Of a stretch of 64,000 nucleotides of DNA, positions 1 through 11,800 are shown piece after piece. The notes beneath the pieces are model-generated. The model did not search any database. It was not told the DNA's origin and was given only the letters and a program-made list of their open reading frames with translations. The position numbers were made by a program, and so were the translations under genes. Positions within the stretch are counted from its first letter, which is position 1. The number at the start of each line of letters is the position of its first letter. Origin of the DNA: Pseudoalteromonas aurantia 208 (GTDB taxonomy: Bacteria > Pseudomonadota > Gammaproteobacteria > Enterobacterales > Alteromonadaceae); assembly GCF_014858725.1 (NCBI RefSeq), contig NZ_AQGV01000011.1:282582-346581 (forward strand). The letters run 5' to 3'.

Positions 1-649
1 TTCAGGTACCGCTTTTAATTCACTGACTCAATTAGAGTTCGAAAATGGCTTACCAAGAAATCCATTTATTAATGCTGGGGCAATCGTGACGTGCGACGCC
101 CTATATTCTCGCTTAGGTGCGCCAATTCATACAATGTTAGAGCATTATCGCGCACAATCAGGCAATGACAAAGTTAAAATAAATAAACGAGTTGCACAGT
201 CTGAATTTGAGCATCGGTATAGAAATGCGGCGATGGCTTATTTGATGAAGTCATTCGGTAACTTTAACAATGACGTAGAAGAAGTGTTGTGGTCTTATTT
301 TAATTATTGTGCGATTGAACTAGACTGTGTGGAGCTGGCTAAGACCTTTTCATACTTATCAAACCAAGGTTATTGCCAACACAGTAAACAACAGTTATTG
401 ACAGCTAAGCAAACGAAGCAATTAAACTCGTTATTATTTACCAGTGGTTTGTATGATGCTGCGGGAGATTTTGCGTATCGTGTTGGTATGCCGGGTAAGT
501 CAGGCGTAGCGGGCGGTATTATTGCGGTGTTGCCGAATCAATTTACGGTGGCCGTATGGTCACCTGGACTTGATAAGGTTGGCAATTCTGTGGCAGGTAT
601 TGCCGCACTCGAATTCTTAAGTGAAGAACTCGGCACGGCTATTTTTTAA
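1..649 (+). CDS. glsA: Glutaminase, 5' end missing (cut by window edge)
   Basis: The reading frame is open from base 2, so the gene begins upstream of the window; about the last 215 residues are present. Glutaminase of the serine-dependent beta-lactamase-like fold hydrolyses L-glutamine to glutamate and ammonia in the cytoplasm. The visible part carries the family signatures: the NAGAIV segment near the left edge, the YF-N-Y-C helix region, and GKSGVAGGI followed by the AVWSPGLD stretch near the C-terminus. The first ATG/GTG inside the window is internal to the conserved fold and is not the true start. It converges with gsk. The symbol glsA (versus glsB naming) is a convention choice; the family assignment is firm. 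Confidence 0.93.
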   Translation, partial: SGTAFNSLTQLEFENGLPRNPFINAGAIVTCDALYSRLGAPIHTMLEHYRAQSGNDKVKINKRVAQSEFEHRYRNAAMAYLMKSFGNFNNDVEEVLWSYFNYCAIELDCVELAKTFSYLSNQGYCQHSKQQLLTAKQTKQLNSLLFTSGLYDAAGDFAYRVGMPGKSGVAGGIIAVLPNQFTVAVWSPGLDKVGNSVAGIAALEFLSEELGTAIF

Positions 650-665
650 CTTGAGCTCAGTGTTT

Positions 666-697
666 TTCTTACTGGGTATCATTTATCCCAGTAAGAA
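666..697. terminator. Hairpin between convergent glsA and gsk
   Basis: An 11-bp perfect inverted repeat (TTCTTACTGGG / CCCAGTAAGAA) with a 10-base loop lies in the 29-bp gap between the two convergent genes and overlaps the gsk stop codon. The left arm is preceded by a run of T, and there is no long T tract after the stem on either strand, so termination strength is uncertain. Confidence 0.45.
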
Positions 698-1983
698 GTT
701 TCCAGTGAATCTTCACGTTCAGGTAATCCACGAGAAAGGCGTGGAGAGTGCTGTACCAATACTTCATAGCTTGCTCGGTTAGCGTATTTACTAATTTGTG
801 CAAGAGACGAGTAAGTGATGGCTGCTTGTTCATGCTTTGCCGAGTTTGGCACATTCAATTTGTGATACTCGTTCGCAGATAAATCATGTAAAACGGCCGC
901 TAGCGCACAATCACCAGCCCCATTGGTATTTTTAATGGTATCTGGGCCACCCATATAAGGTGCTGTATGACTATAAGCACGAATTGGGTTTGGGCAATCC
1001 GCTTTACGCATCGCACGTGAGAATTCGTATTGGTTAAATTCAGGAATAGCACCTGGTAATAAAGGGTATTCAGTTTCACGTTTTACGCTGTCTTCAACAT
1101 AACCCGCCATAAATAAGCCTTTGGGCCCTGCTGTACAGATAACCAAATCAACCCAATCAAGCGCTTTATCGGCAGCAAGTAGCGGATCCGAGAAGCCTGT
1201 AATCGCTTCACCTTCCTCTTCATTCATTGCTAAAATATCGACATGCTTAGCGACAAATTCAGCCCACCAACTAGGATCTTGTTCGATTAAGAACTTAGTG
1301 CCTAAAGTTAATACCACAGGTACACCAGCTTGGTTCGCATATTCAACCGCTTGCATGGTTGCTTGCGTCATTGTTTCATCACCAGTGGTACGCATTAAAT
1401 ATGCGCTAATCACCAAGGCTGACGCGTCTTGGATCAAGCTTTGTGAAATAGATTCAGGACGCAGATAGTTCATTAATCCAGCGCTGATAGCAAATGTGCG
1501 TTCGCCACTGTCATCAATCAATGTAAAGCAACGACCAATAGGGCCATCAACAGGCTGTAAATGATCAAGGTCAACACGGCTAGATGTATTACATAAAAAC
1601 TTATAAGCGTAGCTACCTATATTGATATTTTCACTCATCACGCCAAGTAATACTGAGCGATCATCTGCAAGCACTGAGTAATTGTGCATGGTATTACCAA
1701 TGGTGCCACCAGCAAACTCGTAATCAACCATATCTTCGCGCTTTAAACGCTCGTATAACGCATTGGTAATATCACTGGCTATCACTTGCGACATACCACG
1801 CTGCAGGCCAAATTCATCAAGAAAGGCTTGATCTACTTTGGCTTCAATATCTACGACAATTTGGTCAATGCCACATATATAGCTGCGTTTTAATCTGTCG
1901 TCATTGCCCAATTGGTTTATTAGAGGGTCTTTTTCTTCCACTGGAAAATAGTGTTTATGCCTACGGCGTCCCGGAAATTTCAT
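679..1983 (-). CDS. gsk: Inosine-guanosine kinase
   Basis: ATP-dependent phosphorylation of inosine and guanosine to IMP and GMP in purine salvage. At 434 aa the length matches the Gsk branch of the PfkB/ribokinase family. The N-terminus MKFPGRRRHKHYFPV is typical of Gsk, a glycine-rich substrate region (FAGGTIGNTMHNYS) lies near residue 90, and the PfkB anion-hole/catalytic motif NTNGAGDCA, whose Asp is the catalytic base, lies near residue 360. It is monocistronic and divergent from tadA, with 157 bp between the two starts. Identity is confident. Confidence 0.95.
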   Translation of the reverse strand: MKFPGRRRHKHYFPVEEKDPLINQLGNDDRLKRSYICGIDQIVVDIEAKVDQAFLDEFGLQRGMSQVIASDITNALYERLKREDMVDYEFAGGTIGNTMHNYSVLADDRSVLLGVMSENINIGSYAYKFLCNTSSRVDLDHLQPVDGPIGRCFTLIDDSGERTFAISAGLMNYLRPESISQSLIQDASALVISAYLMRTTGDETMTQATMQAVEYANQAGVPVVLTLGTKFLIEQDPSWWAEFVAKHVDILAMNEEEGEAITGFSDPLLAADKALDWVDLVICTAGPKGLFMAGYVEDSVKRETEYPLLPGAIPEFNQYEFSRAMRKADCPNPIRAYSHTAPYMGGPDTIKNTNGAGDCALAAVLHDLSANEYHKLNVPNSAKHEQAAITYSSLAQISKYANRASYEVLVQHSPRLSRGLPEREDSLETSYWDK

Positions 1984-2125
1984 GTTATACCCGTGTGTTT
2001 GAGCTCAAGAAATAAAAAAAGCGGCGAATTATAGCGTAAGTGTGCCGTGTTGAGCCACGTCATTTTGGTAATTTTAGCAATAATATGTGGTATATTTGCT
2101 CTTGACGAATCCTTATTAATAGTAG

Positions 2126-2793
<668 letters not shown>

Positions 2794-2886
2794 CGGCACC
2801 TCCTTATTTGTGAGAGAAAAAACACATATGGCAGAATTGCAGGGATGTATTGCAATAGCATGACACTCGCATCGAAAAGATGCATT

Positions 2887-4248
2887 TTATTTGCCAGCTT
2901 TTGTATCAAGCGCTCCGTTTTCATCTAACCATATCAGCGCGTCGTAATATCGACGGATGTTGTTAACATACTGAACGGCAACATCGCCACGCGCATATCC
3001 ATATCTGGTCTTTCGATAGTAGCGTTTTTTGATTAGAAGGGGTAGTCGTTTTTTTACCTCTGCCCAGCGGTCTGGATCACCCTTTTGCTGTTTGGTAATT
3101 TTCCTCGCATCGTTGACATGCCCCCAACCAACATTGTATGACGCCAATGCAAACCAAGTCCTATCAGGTTGACCGATGCTTTTCGGAATTCGTTTCAATA
3201 ATTTTTGTAAATATTTAGCGCCTCCCCGAATATTTTGCTCAGGTTTAAGGCGGTTTGTGACACCCACTTGCTTGGCTGTTGGCTGGGTGAGCATCATTAT
3301 GCCTCGCACACCGGTAGGGGACTTAGCACGCGGATTCCACATAGACTCTTGATAGCTTAAAGCGGCAAGTAAGCGCCAATCAAGCGGGCCGGCGTATTGT
3401 TCAAACCAAGCACGGTATTTTGGTAATGTTTTACGGGTGGCTTTAACGAATGACAGAGTATTCACATAATTAAATTCATTAACATGACCAAAATACTTTT
3501 CTTCTAAGGTGTAGAGGGTTTTGTCGTGTGCAACGGTATTAAAAAATGGCAATAGCAGTGCATAGAGCGAGTCATCGCTATCGTTTCTTAGTACCCACGC
3601 GACTTGATCTGAATGCGTAACGGAAAAGCCAATGCTGATATTGGGATGGTAACGTCGAAACAGAGCAAGGGTATGAGAGTCGGCAATGGTAAACTGAATT
3701 TCTTCATCTATCACGCCTTGTAGCAGCTCTTCTTCATCGAGATGGGAGGTTGTTTGCCATTCTAAGCTAGGGTATTCGTATTGTGCCTGCTCAAGAGATA
3801 AGGCATGGTTAGAATCATTGAGTACCACAATCGGTTCGTCAATATCGGCAAAACTGCGAGGTCGAGTACGGCCCTGTTTATAAACGAGTTTCTGGCTTAC
3901 TTCTCGGTAGGTTGGACCAAAGCGGTAAGCGCGTTGTGGATGGTAACTCAGCCCTGATGCGGCTAAATCCAAATCGCCTTTGTCTAAGCGAGCAAATAAC
4001 TCAGACAGACTGAAAAAAGGCACTATTTGTAACTCAACGCCTAAGTATTGCGCAAATTGATGACTAAGCTCATATTCAAAGCCTTGTTCACCTTGTTGCG
4101 ATTGAAAGTAGTTACTTGGACCCACCAAAGTGCCAACTTTAATTACTTGCTGTTCTTTAATTCTTTCTAATTGATTGGGAGGTGTTTTATCACAGCCAGC
4201 AATTGCCAGTACTATGACAATCGTTAGATACGTCATTAATTGCTGCAT
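2887..4248 (-). CDS. mltF: Membrane-bound lytic murein transglycosylase F
   Basis: Cleaves the MurNAc-GlcNAc bond of peptidoglycan to give 1,6-anhydro products and acts at the outer membrane. The ATG at 4248 is preferred over an upstream in-frame start 42 codons earlier because it places a lipoprotein signal (LAIAGC, modified Cys19) at the N-terminus. A periplasmic solute-binding-protein-3-like module follows (about residues 35-265), then an SLT domain (about 290-445) with catalytic Glu301 in SYQESMWNP and downstream GIMMLT and SYNVGWGH motifs. 453 aa is normal for MltF. It is divergent from purL and upstream of the small basic ORF at 2635-2793. Confidence 0.93.
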   Translation of the reverse strand: MQQLMTYLTIVIVLAIAGCDKTPPNQLERIKEQQVIKVGTLVGPSNYFQSQQGEQGFEYELSHQFAQYLGVELQIVPFFSLSELFARLDKGDLDLAASGLSYHPQRAYRFGPTYREVSQKLVYKQGRTRPRSFADIDEPIVVLNDSNHALSLEQAQYEYPSLEWQTTSHLDEEELLQGVIDEEIQFTIADSHTLALFRRYHPNISIGFSVTHSDQVAWVLRNDSDDSLYALLLPFFNTVAHDKTLYTLEEKYFGHVNEFNYVNTLSFVKATRKTLPKYRAWFEQYAGPLDWRLLAALSYQESMWNPRAKSPTGVRGIMMLTQPTAKQVGVTNRLKPEQNIRGGAKYLQKLLKRIPKSIGQPDRTWFALASYNVGWGHVNDARKITKQQKGDPDRWAEVKKRLPLLIKKRYYRKTRYGYARGDVAVQYVNNIRRYYDALIWLDENGALDTKAGK

Positions 4249-4404
4249 TTTATGGCCTTTTAGCGAGGTTCTGTGCACTACGTTATCGAAATTACCGACT
4301 GAAAGCAAAACTCCCAGTACCTTGTTTTGTATACAACAAACACAGATTTTGCGTGGCAGTGCAAATGAGGGCACGGATTTTTTACGAGTTTTGACAATTT
4401 TGGG

Positions 4405-4433
4405 TTAAACCTAACCGCTATTTCTACTATAAT
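4405..4433 (+). promoter_or_regulatory. Possible purL promoter
   Basis: A perfect -10 hexamer TATAAT at 4428-4433 lies 35 bp before the purL start. At 17-bp spacing the -35 position holds only TTAAAC, a poor match. A perfect TTGACA occurs further upstream at 4391-4396 but is too far away (31 bp) to pair with this -10. No clear PurR palindrome is seen. Confidence 0.35.
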
Positions 4434-4468
4434 GGCGACCCAAAATATCGTTCAATCCCTAACCCCGG

Positions 4469-7400
4469 ATGAAAATACCTATGTTGATCTTACGTGGTGC
4501 ACCTGCACTGTCTGATTTTAGAGTTCAAAAAATCCTTAAAAGCTGCGCTGACGCGAACTTACCTATCACAGGTATTTATGCTGAATTCATGCATTTTGCT
4601 GATTTAACAAGTGAACTATCTGAAGCCGAATTGGTTAAGTTAAACAAGCTGTTGGAGTATGGTCCGACAATCGCTGAGCATGAGCCAGCGGGTCAGTTAA
4701 TTTTGGTTACACCTCGTCCAGGCACGATTTCACCTTGGGCGTCAAAAGCAACCGATATTGCAAACAACTGTGGCTTAAGCCAAGTACACCGTGTTGAGCG
4801 TGGTATTGCGTATTATGTTGAAGGCGAGTTATCCGCTGAGCAATTATCAGCAACGGCGGCACTATTACACGACCGCATGACTGAAGCCGTGCATTCTGAG
4901 CTTGAAAGTGCTGGTAAGTTATTTAGTGTTGATGAACCTAGCCCAATGTCATCGGTTGATATTTTAGGCGGTGGCCGTGAAGCGTTAGCGACAGCAAACG
5001 TAGAGCAAGGTTTTGCATTGGCAGATGATGAAATTGACTATTTGGTAGAAAACTTCCAAAAGTTAGGGCGTAACCCGAACGACATCGAATTATTTATGTT
5101 TGCGCAAGCAAACTCTGAGCACTGTCGTCATAAGATTTTCAATGCAGATTGGACAATCGACGGTGCTGAACAACCTAAATCATTGTTTAAAATGATTAAG
5201 AACACCTTTGAAAATAACCCAGAAAACGTATTGTCGGCATATAAAGACAATGCCGCAGTTATGAAGGGTTCTAAAGCAGGTCGTTTCTTCCCAAATAAAG
5301 AGGGTGAGTACACTTATAATCAAGAGAATATTGAAATCTTGATGAAAGTTGAAACTCACAACCACCCAACCGCTATAGCGCCTTTCTCTGGTGCTTCAAC
5401 AGGCTCTGGTGGTGAAATTCGTGACGAAGGCGCAACCGGCCGTGGTTCTAAACCAAAAGCGGGTTTAGTGGGCTTTACCGTATCTAACTTGCGTATTCCG
5501 GGCTTTGAACAACCTTGGGAAAGCGACTTTGGTAAGCCTGGGCGTATTGTTAACGCATTAGACATTATGACTGAAGGGCCTCTGGGTGGCGCGGCATTTA
5601 ACAACGAGTTTGGTCGCCCAAATCTACTGGGTTATTTCCGTACTTACGAAGAAAAAGTCACCAGCCACAATGGCGAAGAAGTACGTGGTTACCACAAACC
5701 AATTATGTTGGCCGGTGGATTAGGTAATATTCGTACTGATCACGTCCAAAAAGGTGAAATTCCAGTTGGTGCAAAGCTGATTGCACTGGGTGGCCCTGCT
5801 ATGAACATCGGCTTAGGTGGCGGTGCCGCATCATCAATGGCATCGGGCCAGTCTAACGAAGACTTAGACTTTGCTTCGGTACAGCGCGAAAATCCTGAAA
5901 TGGAACGTCGTTGTCAGGAAGTTATCGATAAATGTTGGCAGCTTGGAGATGAAAACCCTATTGCCTTTATCCATGATGTGGGCGCGGGTGGTCTGTCAAA
6001 TGCTTTCCCTGAATTGGTGGATGATGGTGGCCGTGGTGGTAAATTCCAACTACGTAATATTCCAAACGATGAGCCAGGTATGGCACCACACGAAATCTGG
6101 TGTAACGAATCTCAAGAGCGTTATGTTTTAGCGGTAGGTGTTGAAGATTTTGACCGTTTTGAAGCCATTTGTAAGCGTGAACGTGCACAATATGCGGTGA
6201 TTGGTGAAGCAACTGAAGAGCGTCATTTAACCGTTGCAGATAGTCACTTTGACAACAACCCAGTGGATTTACCACTGGATGTATTGTTAGGTAAAGCGCC
6301 TAAAATGCACCGTGATGTGACTTCTCAACAGGTTGAAGGCAGTGCCCTTGAAACTGCTAACATCGATGTAGAAGAAGCTGCAAAACGTTTATTGCGTTTA
6401 CCAGCGATTGCAGAGAAAACCTTCTTGATCACCATTGGTGACCGCACGGTAACGGGCTTAGTAGCACGTGATCAGATGGTTGGCCCATGGCAAGTACCAG
6501 TTGCAAACTGTGCGGTCACTGCGGCAACGTATGATACGTATCACGGTGAAGCAATGTCATTGGGTGAACGTACGCCTGCGGCATTACTTAACTATGGTGC
6601 ATCAGCACGCTTAGCAGTAGCTGAGTCACTGACTAACATCGCAGGAACAAACATTGGCAGCTTAGAGAACATCAAGTTATCAGCTAACTGGATGGCGGCG
6701 GCCGGTCACCCTGGTGAAGATGCGGGTCTGTATGAAGCGGTTAAAGCCGTGGGTGAAGAGCTGTGCCCTGCATTAGGCTTAACGATTCCGGTTGGTAAAG
6801 ACTCTATGTCGATGAAAACCAAATGGGATGAGAATGGTGAAGAAAAGTCAGTTACTTCACCGCTGTCATTGATCATTACGGCATTTGGTCGTGTTGAAGA
6901 CATTCGTAAAACAGTAACGCCGCAATTACGCACAGATAAAGGTGAAACATCACTTATCTTATTGGATTTAGGTGCGGGTCAAAACCGCATGGGTGCATCA
7001 AGTTTGGCACAAGTTTATAAGCAGCTAGGTGATAAAACGCCAGATGTGGATAGCCCTGAATTGTTAAAAGGTTTCTACAACGCGATGCAGGCGTTAGTGG
7101 CTGATGAAAAGCTACTTGCTTATCATGACCGTTCAGACGGTGGTTTATTTACTACAGTGACGGAAATGGCATTTGCGGGTCACACCGGTGTGACAGTGAA
7201 CCTAGATGGCTTGGTCGGTAGCGACATTGAAGCACTTTATAATGAAGAGCTTGGTGGTGTTATTCAAGTGCGTAACAGCGACTTGAGCGCAGTACACGGT
7301 GTACTTGCTGCACACGGTTTAACAGCTATCAGCCATGAAATCGGCTCATTAAATAGCGAAGACACGGTGGTATTTAACCGCGCAGGTAAAGCGGTACTGA

Positions 7401-8365
7401 GTAATACACGTACTGAACTTCGTACTATTTGGGCTGAAACGACCTATCAAATGCAGGCACTTCGTGATAACCCGGAGTGTGCTAAGCAAGAATTTGATGC
7501 TAAATTTGACGCCAAAGACCCAGGTCTAAACGTGAAGTTAAGCTTCGATTTAAACGAAGACATTGCAGCGCCTTATATTGCAACCGGTGCAAAACCACAA
7601 ATGGCAATCTTGCGTGAGCAAGGGGTTAACTCACATATTGAAATGGCTGCTGCGTTTAACCGTGCTGGATTTGCAGCTGTTGACGTGCACATGAGTGACA
7701 TTTTAGAAGGCCGTTTAACACTTGAGCAGTTCAAAGGCTTAGTGGCATGTGGTGGTTTCTCATACGGTGATGTATTGGGTGCCGGTGAAGGTTGGGCGAA
7801 ATCTATTTTGTTCAATGATATGGCGCGCGAGCAGTTCCAAACCTTCTTCCACCGTGAAGATACATTCAGCTTAGGTGTGTGCAATGGTTGTCAGATGTTG
7901 TCAACGGTGAAAGAACTGATCCCTGGCACTGAGCACTGGCCACGTTTTGTTACTAACAAGTCAGAGCGCTTTGAAGCCCGCTTTAGCTTAGTTGAAGTGC
8001 AAGAAAGCCCGTCAGTGTTCTTTAAAGGGATGGCGGGTTCTCGTATGCCTATCGCGGTTTCTCATGGTGAAGGCCATGCTGAATTTGCAAATCAGAGTGC
8101 GGTAGATACTGCCATTAACTCTGGTACTGTGGCATTGAAGTTTGTTGATAACTACGGTAACCCAACCACGCAATATCCAAATAACCCGAATGGATCTGTT
8201 GAAGGTATTACCGGTATTACCTCGACTGACGGTCGTGCTACTGTGATGATGCCTCACCCAGAGCGTGTATTCCGCGCTGTGGCAAACTCATGGCACCCAG
8301 ATGAGTGGAAAGAAGACAGCCCATGGATGCGCATGTTCCGCAATGCACGTAAGCATGTTGGCTAA
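4469..8365 (+). CDS. purL: Phosphoribosylformylglycinamidine synthase
   Basis: Fourth step of de novo purine synthesis: FGAR, glutamine and ATP give FGAM. This is the large single-chain PurL of Gram-negative bacteria, 1298 aa. Order: N-terminal PurS-like domain (about 1-140), linker, two AIRS-like synthetase halves (about 170-1000; motifs [16 protein letters not shown] and GAGGLSNA), and a C-terminal class I glutamine amidotransferase domain (about 1040-1298) with the triad Cys1138 (GVCNGCQML), His1263 and Glu1265 (MPHPERVFR). The residue numbers agree closely with the E. coli enzyme. Monocistronic, followed by a terminator. Confidence 0.98.
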   Translation: MKIPMLILRGAPALSDFRVQKILKSCADANLPITGIYAEFMHFADLTSELSEAELVKLNKLLEYGPTIAEHEPAGQLILVTPRPGTISPWASKATDIANNCGLSQVHRVERGIAYYVEGELSAEQLSATAALLHDRMTEAVHSELESAGKLFSVDEPSPMSSVDILGGGREALATANVEQGFALADDEIDYLVENFQKLGRNPNDIELFMFAQANSEHCRHKIFNADWTIDGAEQPKSLFKMIKNTFENNPENVLSAYKDNAAVMKGSKAGRFFPNKEGEYTYNQENIEILMKVETHNHPTAIAPFSGASTGSGGEIRDEGATGRGSKPKAGLVGFTVSNLRIPGFEQPWESDFGKPGRIVNALDIMTEGPLGGAAFNNEFGRPNLLGYFRTYEEKVTSHNGEEVRGYHKPIMLAGGLGNIRTDHVQKGEIPVGAKLIALGGPAMNIGLGGGAASSMASGQSNEDLDFASVQRENPEMERRCQEVIDKCWQLGDENPIAFIHDVGAGGLSNAFPELVDDGGRGGKFQLRNIPNDEPGMAPHEIWCNESQERYVLAVGVEDFDRFEAICKRERAQYAVIGEATEERHLTVADSHFDNNPVDLPLDVLLGKAPKMHRDVTSQQVEGSALETANIDVEEAAKRLLRLPAIAEKTFLITIGDRTVTGLVARDQMVGPWQVPVANCAVTAATYDTYHGEAMSLGERTPAALLNYGASARLAVAESLTNIAGTNIGSLENIKLSANWMAAAGHPGEDAGLYEAVKAVGEELCPALGLTIPVGKDSMSMKTKWDENGEEKSVTSPLSLIITAFGRVEDIRKTVTPQLRTDKGETSLILLDLGAGQNRMGASSLAQVYKQLGDKTPDVDSPELLKGFYNAMQALVADEKLLAYHDRSDGGLFTTVTEMAFAGHTGVTVNLDGLVGSDIEALYNEELGGVIQVRNSDLSAVHGVLAAHGLTAISHEIGSLNSEDTVVFNRAGKAVLSNTRTELRTIWAETTYQMQALRDNPECAKQEFDAKFDAKDPGLNVKLSFDLNEDIAAPYIATGAKPQMAILREQGVNSHIEMAAAFNRAGFAAVDVHMSDILEGRLTLEQFKGLVACGGFSYGDVLGAGEGWAKSILFNDMAREQFQTFFHREDTFSLGVCNGCQMLSTVKELIPGTEHWPRFVTNKSERFEARFSLVEVQESPSVFFKGMAGSRMPIAVSHGEGHAEFANQSAVDTAINSGTVALKFVDNYGNPTTQYPNNPNGSVEGITGITSTDGRATVMMPHPERVFRAVANSWHPDEWKEDSPWMRMFRNARKHVG

Positions 8366-8389
8366 GTTAACTTAGTACAATCTATCGTG

Positions 8390-8420
8390 TTAAAAAGGTC
8401 GCTTATGCGGCCTTTTTTTA
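8390..8420 (+). terminator. purL rho-independent terminator
   Basis: A stem of roughly AAAAAGG(T)CGC / GCGGCCTTTTT around a TTAT loop, followed by a T run, begins about 25 bp after the purL stop. Confidence 0.85.
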
Positions 8421-8445
8421 TGTGACGTAACAGTATGGCGTGTAC

Positions 8446-8595
8446 TTAATTTACCGTAACTTTAATAGGATACAGCTCATTCTGGCATCCGAGAGATTTG
8501 TAAACTGCGTTTAAGCTCTGCGGATCATTAGCCATACCTATCATAATATTTGAAGATTCATTGAATGTAATTGGCCTTTTAATGAGATTCATCAT
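8446..8595 (-). pseudogene. Short ORF, probable C-terminal gene remnant
   Basis: A 49-codon frame starting at tandem ATG codons (8593-8595, then 8590-8592). It has no ribosome binding site. The same frame stays open for only six codons upstream before a TAA, and that extension (LEQARL) reads like ordinary coding sequence. The product (start MMNLIKRPITFNESS, later ending in LYPIKVTVN) has balanced composition and one Cys. I read it as the tail of a lost gene at the edge of the RHS island. The rest of 8421-8879 is AT-rich and shows nothing else I can support. Confidence 0.3.
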
Positions 8596-8879
8596 CAGTC
8601 TAGCTTGCTCTAATTAAAACGAAAGAATATTAAATAACAAATAGAGTGAATTGTTGTAATTTTTAATGTGGCTGATTCTGTGGTTTATTAATATATTCAT
8701 ATTTTAATAAATTGCACCTTAATGAGTTGATACGTTTAATTACATTTGTTTTTTAATGGATTTAATAAATGTTTTTTTAGGTTTGTTTCAATAAAAATAT
8801 TAAATTTCTTTTTTTAGTCATCGAATTTATATATTATCCCTGCAAAATAAAATATTCTCAGCATGGAAGCATCTAAATA

Positions 8880-11800
8880 ATGACTGTTTTACGATTTTTT
8901 TTGCTCGCGTTTAGTTTCTTTATACCACTTTTTGTCCAAGCCGCAGGGGTTTGTGATGTTGTTGAAGTCGTTAAGAACGTCAACGTGAGGAACTCACCGC
9001 ATAAAGCCGGCGAAAAGCTGGGCTATATTAAAACACCTCAACGGTATGTCGTTAACGATAGCTCAGGTAAATGGGCGTCAATTTACTTTGGTGAGACGGG
9101 GGGATGGGCTTACGCACCAGGGTACTTGAACCATGTTGAATCGAGTTGTGTACGCATTACCAATGTAACATCGGGTGTTAATGTACGCGCTGAGGCGTCT
9201 TCATCCAGTGAAAAATTAGGTCGTGCAAATAAAGGCTCGCTCAGAGTTGTTAAAGCGACTCATGGTAATTGGCAAGAAATTTGGTTTGCTGGTCGCACGG
9301 GTTTTATTCATAAAAATTATTTAGAAACCGCAGATGAAGCATTTGACGTTACCTCTACGCCCAGTTTAACAACCAAGCCTCTTACCGCCTATGAATATGC
9401 GATCACAACCAGTGACCCTTTAGTTGAATATCAATTAGACAGTGGGCCGAGTGGGATGTCACTCGTATCGAATAAGATAGTTTGGACGCCAAACTCAGAC
9501 CAAGTGGGTGAGCATGGCGTTAAAGTGATTCTGACATCACTTACCAATCGTGTTCAGGTCAATCATGAGTTTACCTTAACCGTAGAGCCTGTTGAGCAAT
9601 ATACGGCCTGTGATGCGGTAGAGGTGATCAAAGGGGTTAATGTGCGGGTTGGCGCAGGTAGCAATTTTGAAAAAATAGGCTATTTGACAAAAAATCAAAA
9701 ATATAAAATGCTTAACAAAGCAGGCAGTTGGTATCAAATTTGGTTTAATGAGCAAGCTGCATGGGTGTATGGCAAAGGGTATTTAAAACAGTTTCGTGCA
9801 TCATGTACAGATAGTGTCAAAGCCAAAAAAGCAGAAGTATTTGACCTAGATAATCGCTCTTTTACTCCGCCACATTACGCCAGTGTGGGTTCTCAATGGG
9901 TAATTAAAGGGGCAATTGGCGAGTATTTTGAAATATTTTATAACGCAAGCACGGCACTCATTGAAAAAACGGCATTTTTAGACCCCGCAGTTGATGCCAA
10001 AATTATCAGTAACCCCGTCACTGAGTTGTTTGCTCATCAATATTATGCATATCAAATAGCGCTAAATGTCTCTCTTTATACCAGCACGCTCTCATTAGTT
10101 GAGGCGCCTGTTGGCATGACCTTATCAGCCACAGGCTTGCTGCAATGGTATCCGGAAGAAGGCAATATTGGTACGCACACTGTTGGTCTTGAATTAACCT
10201 CTGAAACAGGGGGGGTGAGTGCTCAAACCTTTAGTGTAAATGTGAGTGCGACGCCTACAGCTGAGCATACCTGTGAAGCAGTGACACTGAAAAGAAACTT
10301 GAGTATTAGAACAGAGTTAAACGATCCGAATATTGTCGAGTTTGTAAAAGGTGACAGGAAGTATCTAGTCAAAGAGCAGCAAGGTAACTTTTTGCATATA
10401 TTTGACGGTTTTCCGTTAGGCTGGGTGCATACCCGTGAGGTTAAACATCGATTTAATACGGACTGCGCCAAAGTTACCAAAGAGGGGGGGACAGGGTATA
10501 GAGAAGCAAATGTAAACTCGTCAAAAATGTTTCCACTAGATACCGAATGGCAATTTTTTAAGCTTAAATCTGATGATGAATGGACCCAGTTTGGTCAGTA
10601 TAACTATTATGATGCGTTCGAAAAAGGCTGGCTGGAAAACCAATATGTGTCTGTGACTCAAGGAAACGTACCTGTTCAGTTTCTTGATAATCGGGTTGAG
10701 GTTGGACAGACCGTTCAGCGTGATATTCAGCATGAGGTACGCCAAGGTGACGTGTATGTATATCAGCCGGTATTAAATAAATACATAGATAACCCCCATT
10801 ACCAAATACTATCGGGAAATGCAGGGTTGGCGGTTGATCAGCACACTGGAGAGTTAAGTTGGTTGGCGCCAAGTGATGATATGGGACAATTACAAAGCGA
10901 GGTCCTCGTTCGTGATGAACAAGGTTACTTTGATGTGTTGCAGTTTAACGTTGATGTAACAGCTGATTCGAGCCAAAGTTGCCAAGTGGTTGAAGCAAAA
11001 GATGTCACTGCAAATGGGGCAGCCGTATTCGCCTCAAGTACATCACAAAGTGGCGTGGGCAACATATATACCCGGCAATACTATGTAATAAAAGAAGCCT
11101 CATCAACGCGCTATGAAATTTACTATGATGAGCAGACTCGATGGGTCGATAAAAACACCGTTCAAGTAACCTCAAGCAAGCACTGTGTTAAAAGTTATGG
11201 GACCCGACAAGTTAAAGATGGTTACTTTAACTTTGACAGTGCGGTATTGGGTAATATTCATTCAGGTTCTTGGTGGGCGGTGAGCGGATCAGCAGATGAG
11301 TCACATCAAATTAGCTTTAAAGGCCGAGCTGGCTGGGTGCAAAAATCAAGGCTGTCAAGTATCCCGCCGCTTGCAAAAATGAATTTCATTGGCTCAGCAA
11401 AAGAATATCAGCCTATTTACTTAGACAGTATACAGAGCCAAGTCACGCAAAATGGCTTTTACGTAACGTATCAGTGGCGGCTTGATGGAGAACTGATCTC
11501 ACGAGACGGTTTTCATACGCTTTCAGGTTTGCGCGCGGGAGATTATCAGTTATCACTGACTGTGATAGAAAAGGGCCGCTCAGATACAGTTCATCAGCAG
11601 TTTAAGGTGCTACCCGCAAATATAGAGCCACCCAGTATCACCTCAATACCACAGTATGTGGCGGTTATTGGAGAAGCATATTTATACCAAGTTACGGCAA
11701 CGGAACAGCCAACAAGCTATGAGCTGTTGAGTGCACCTGATGGTATGTATGTCACAGACAGTGGTCAATTGGTGATGCAAACACCAGGTGGCGAGCCTCA

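Noticed and set aside
4300..4468. PurR operator before purL
   Set aside because: No sequence close to the ACGCAAACGTTTGCGT palindrome was found.
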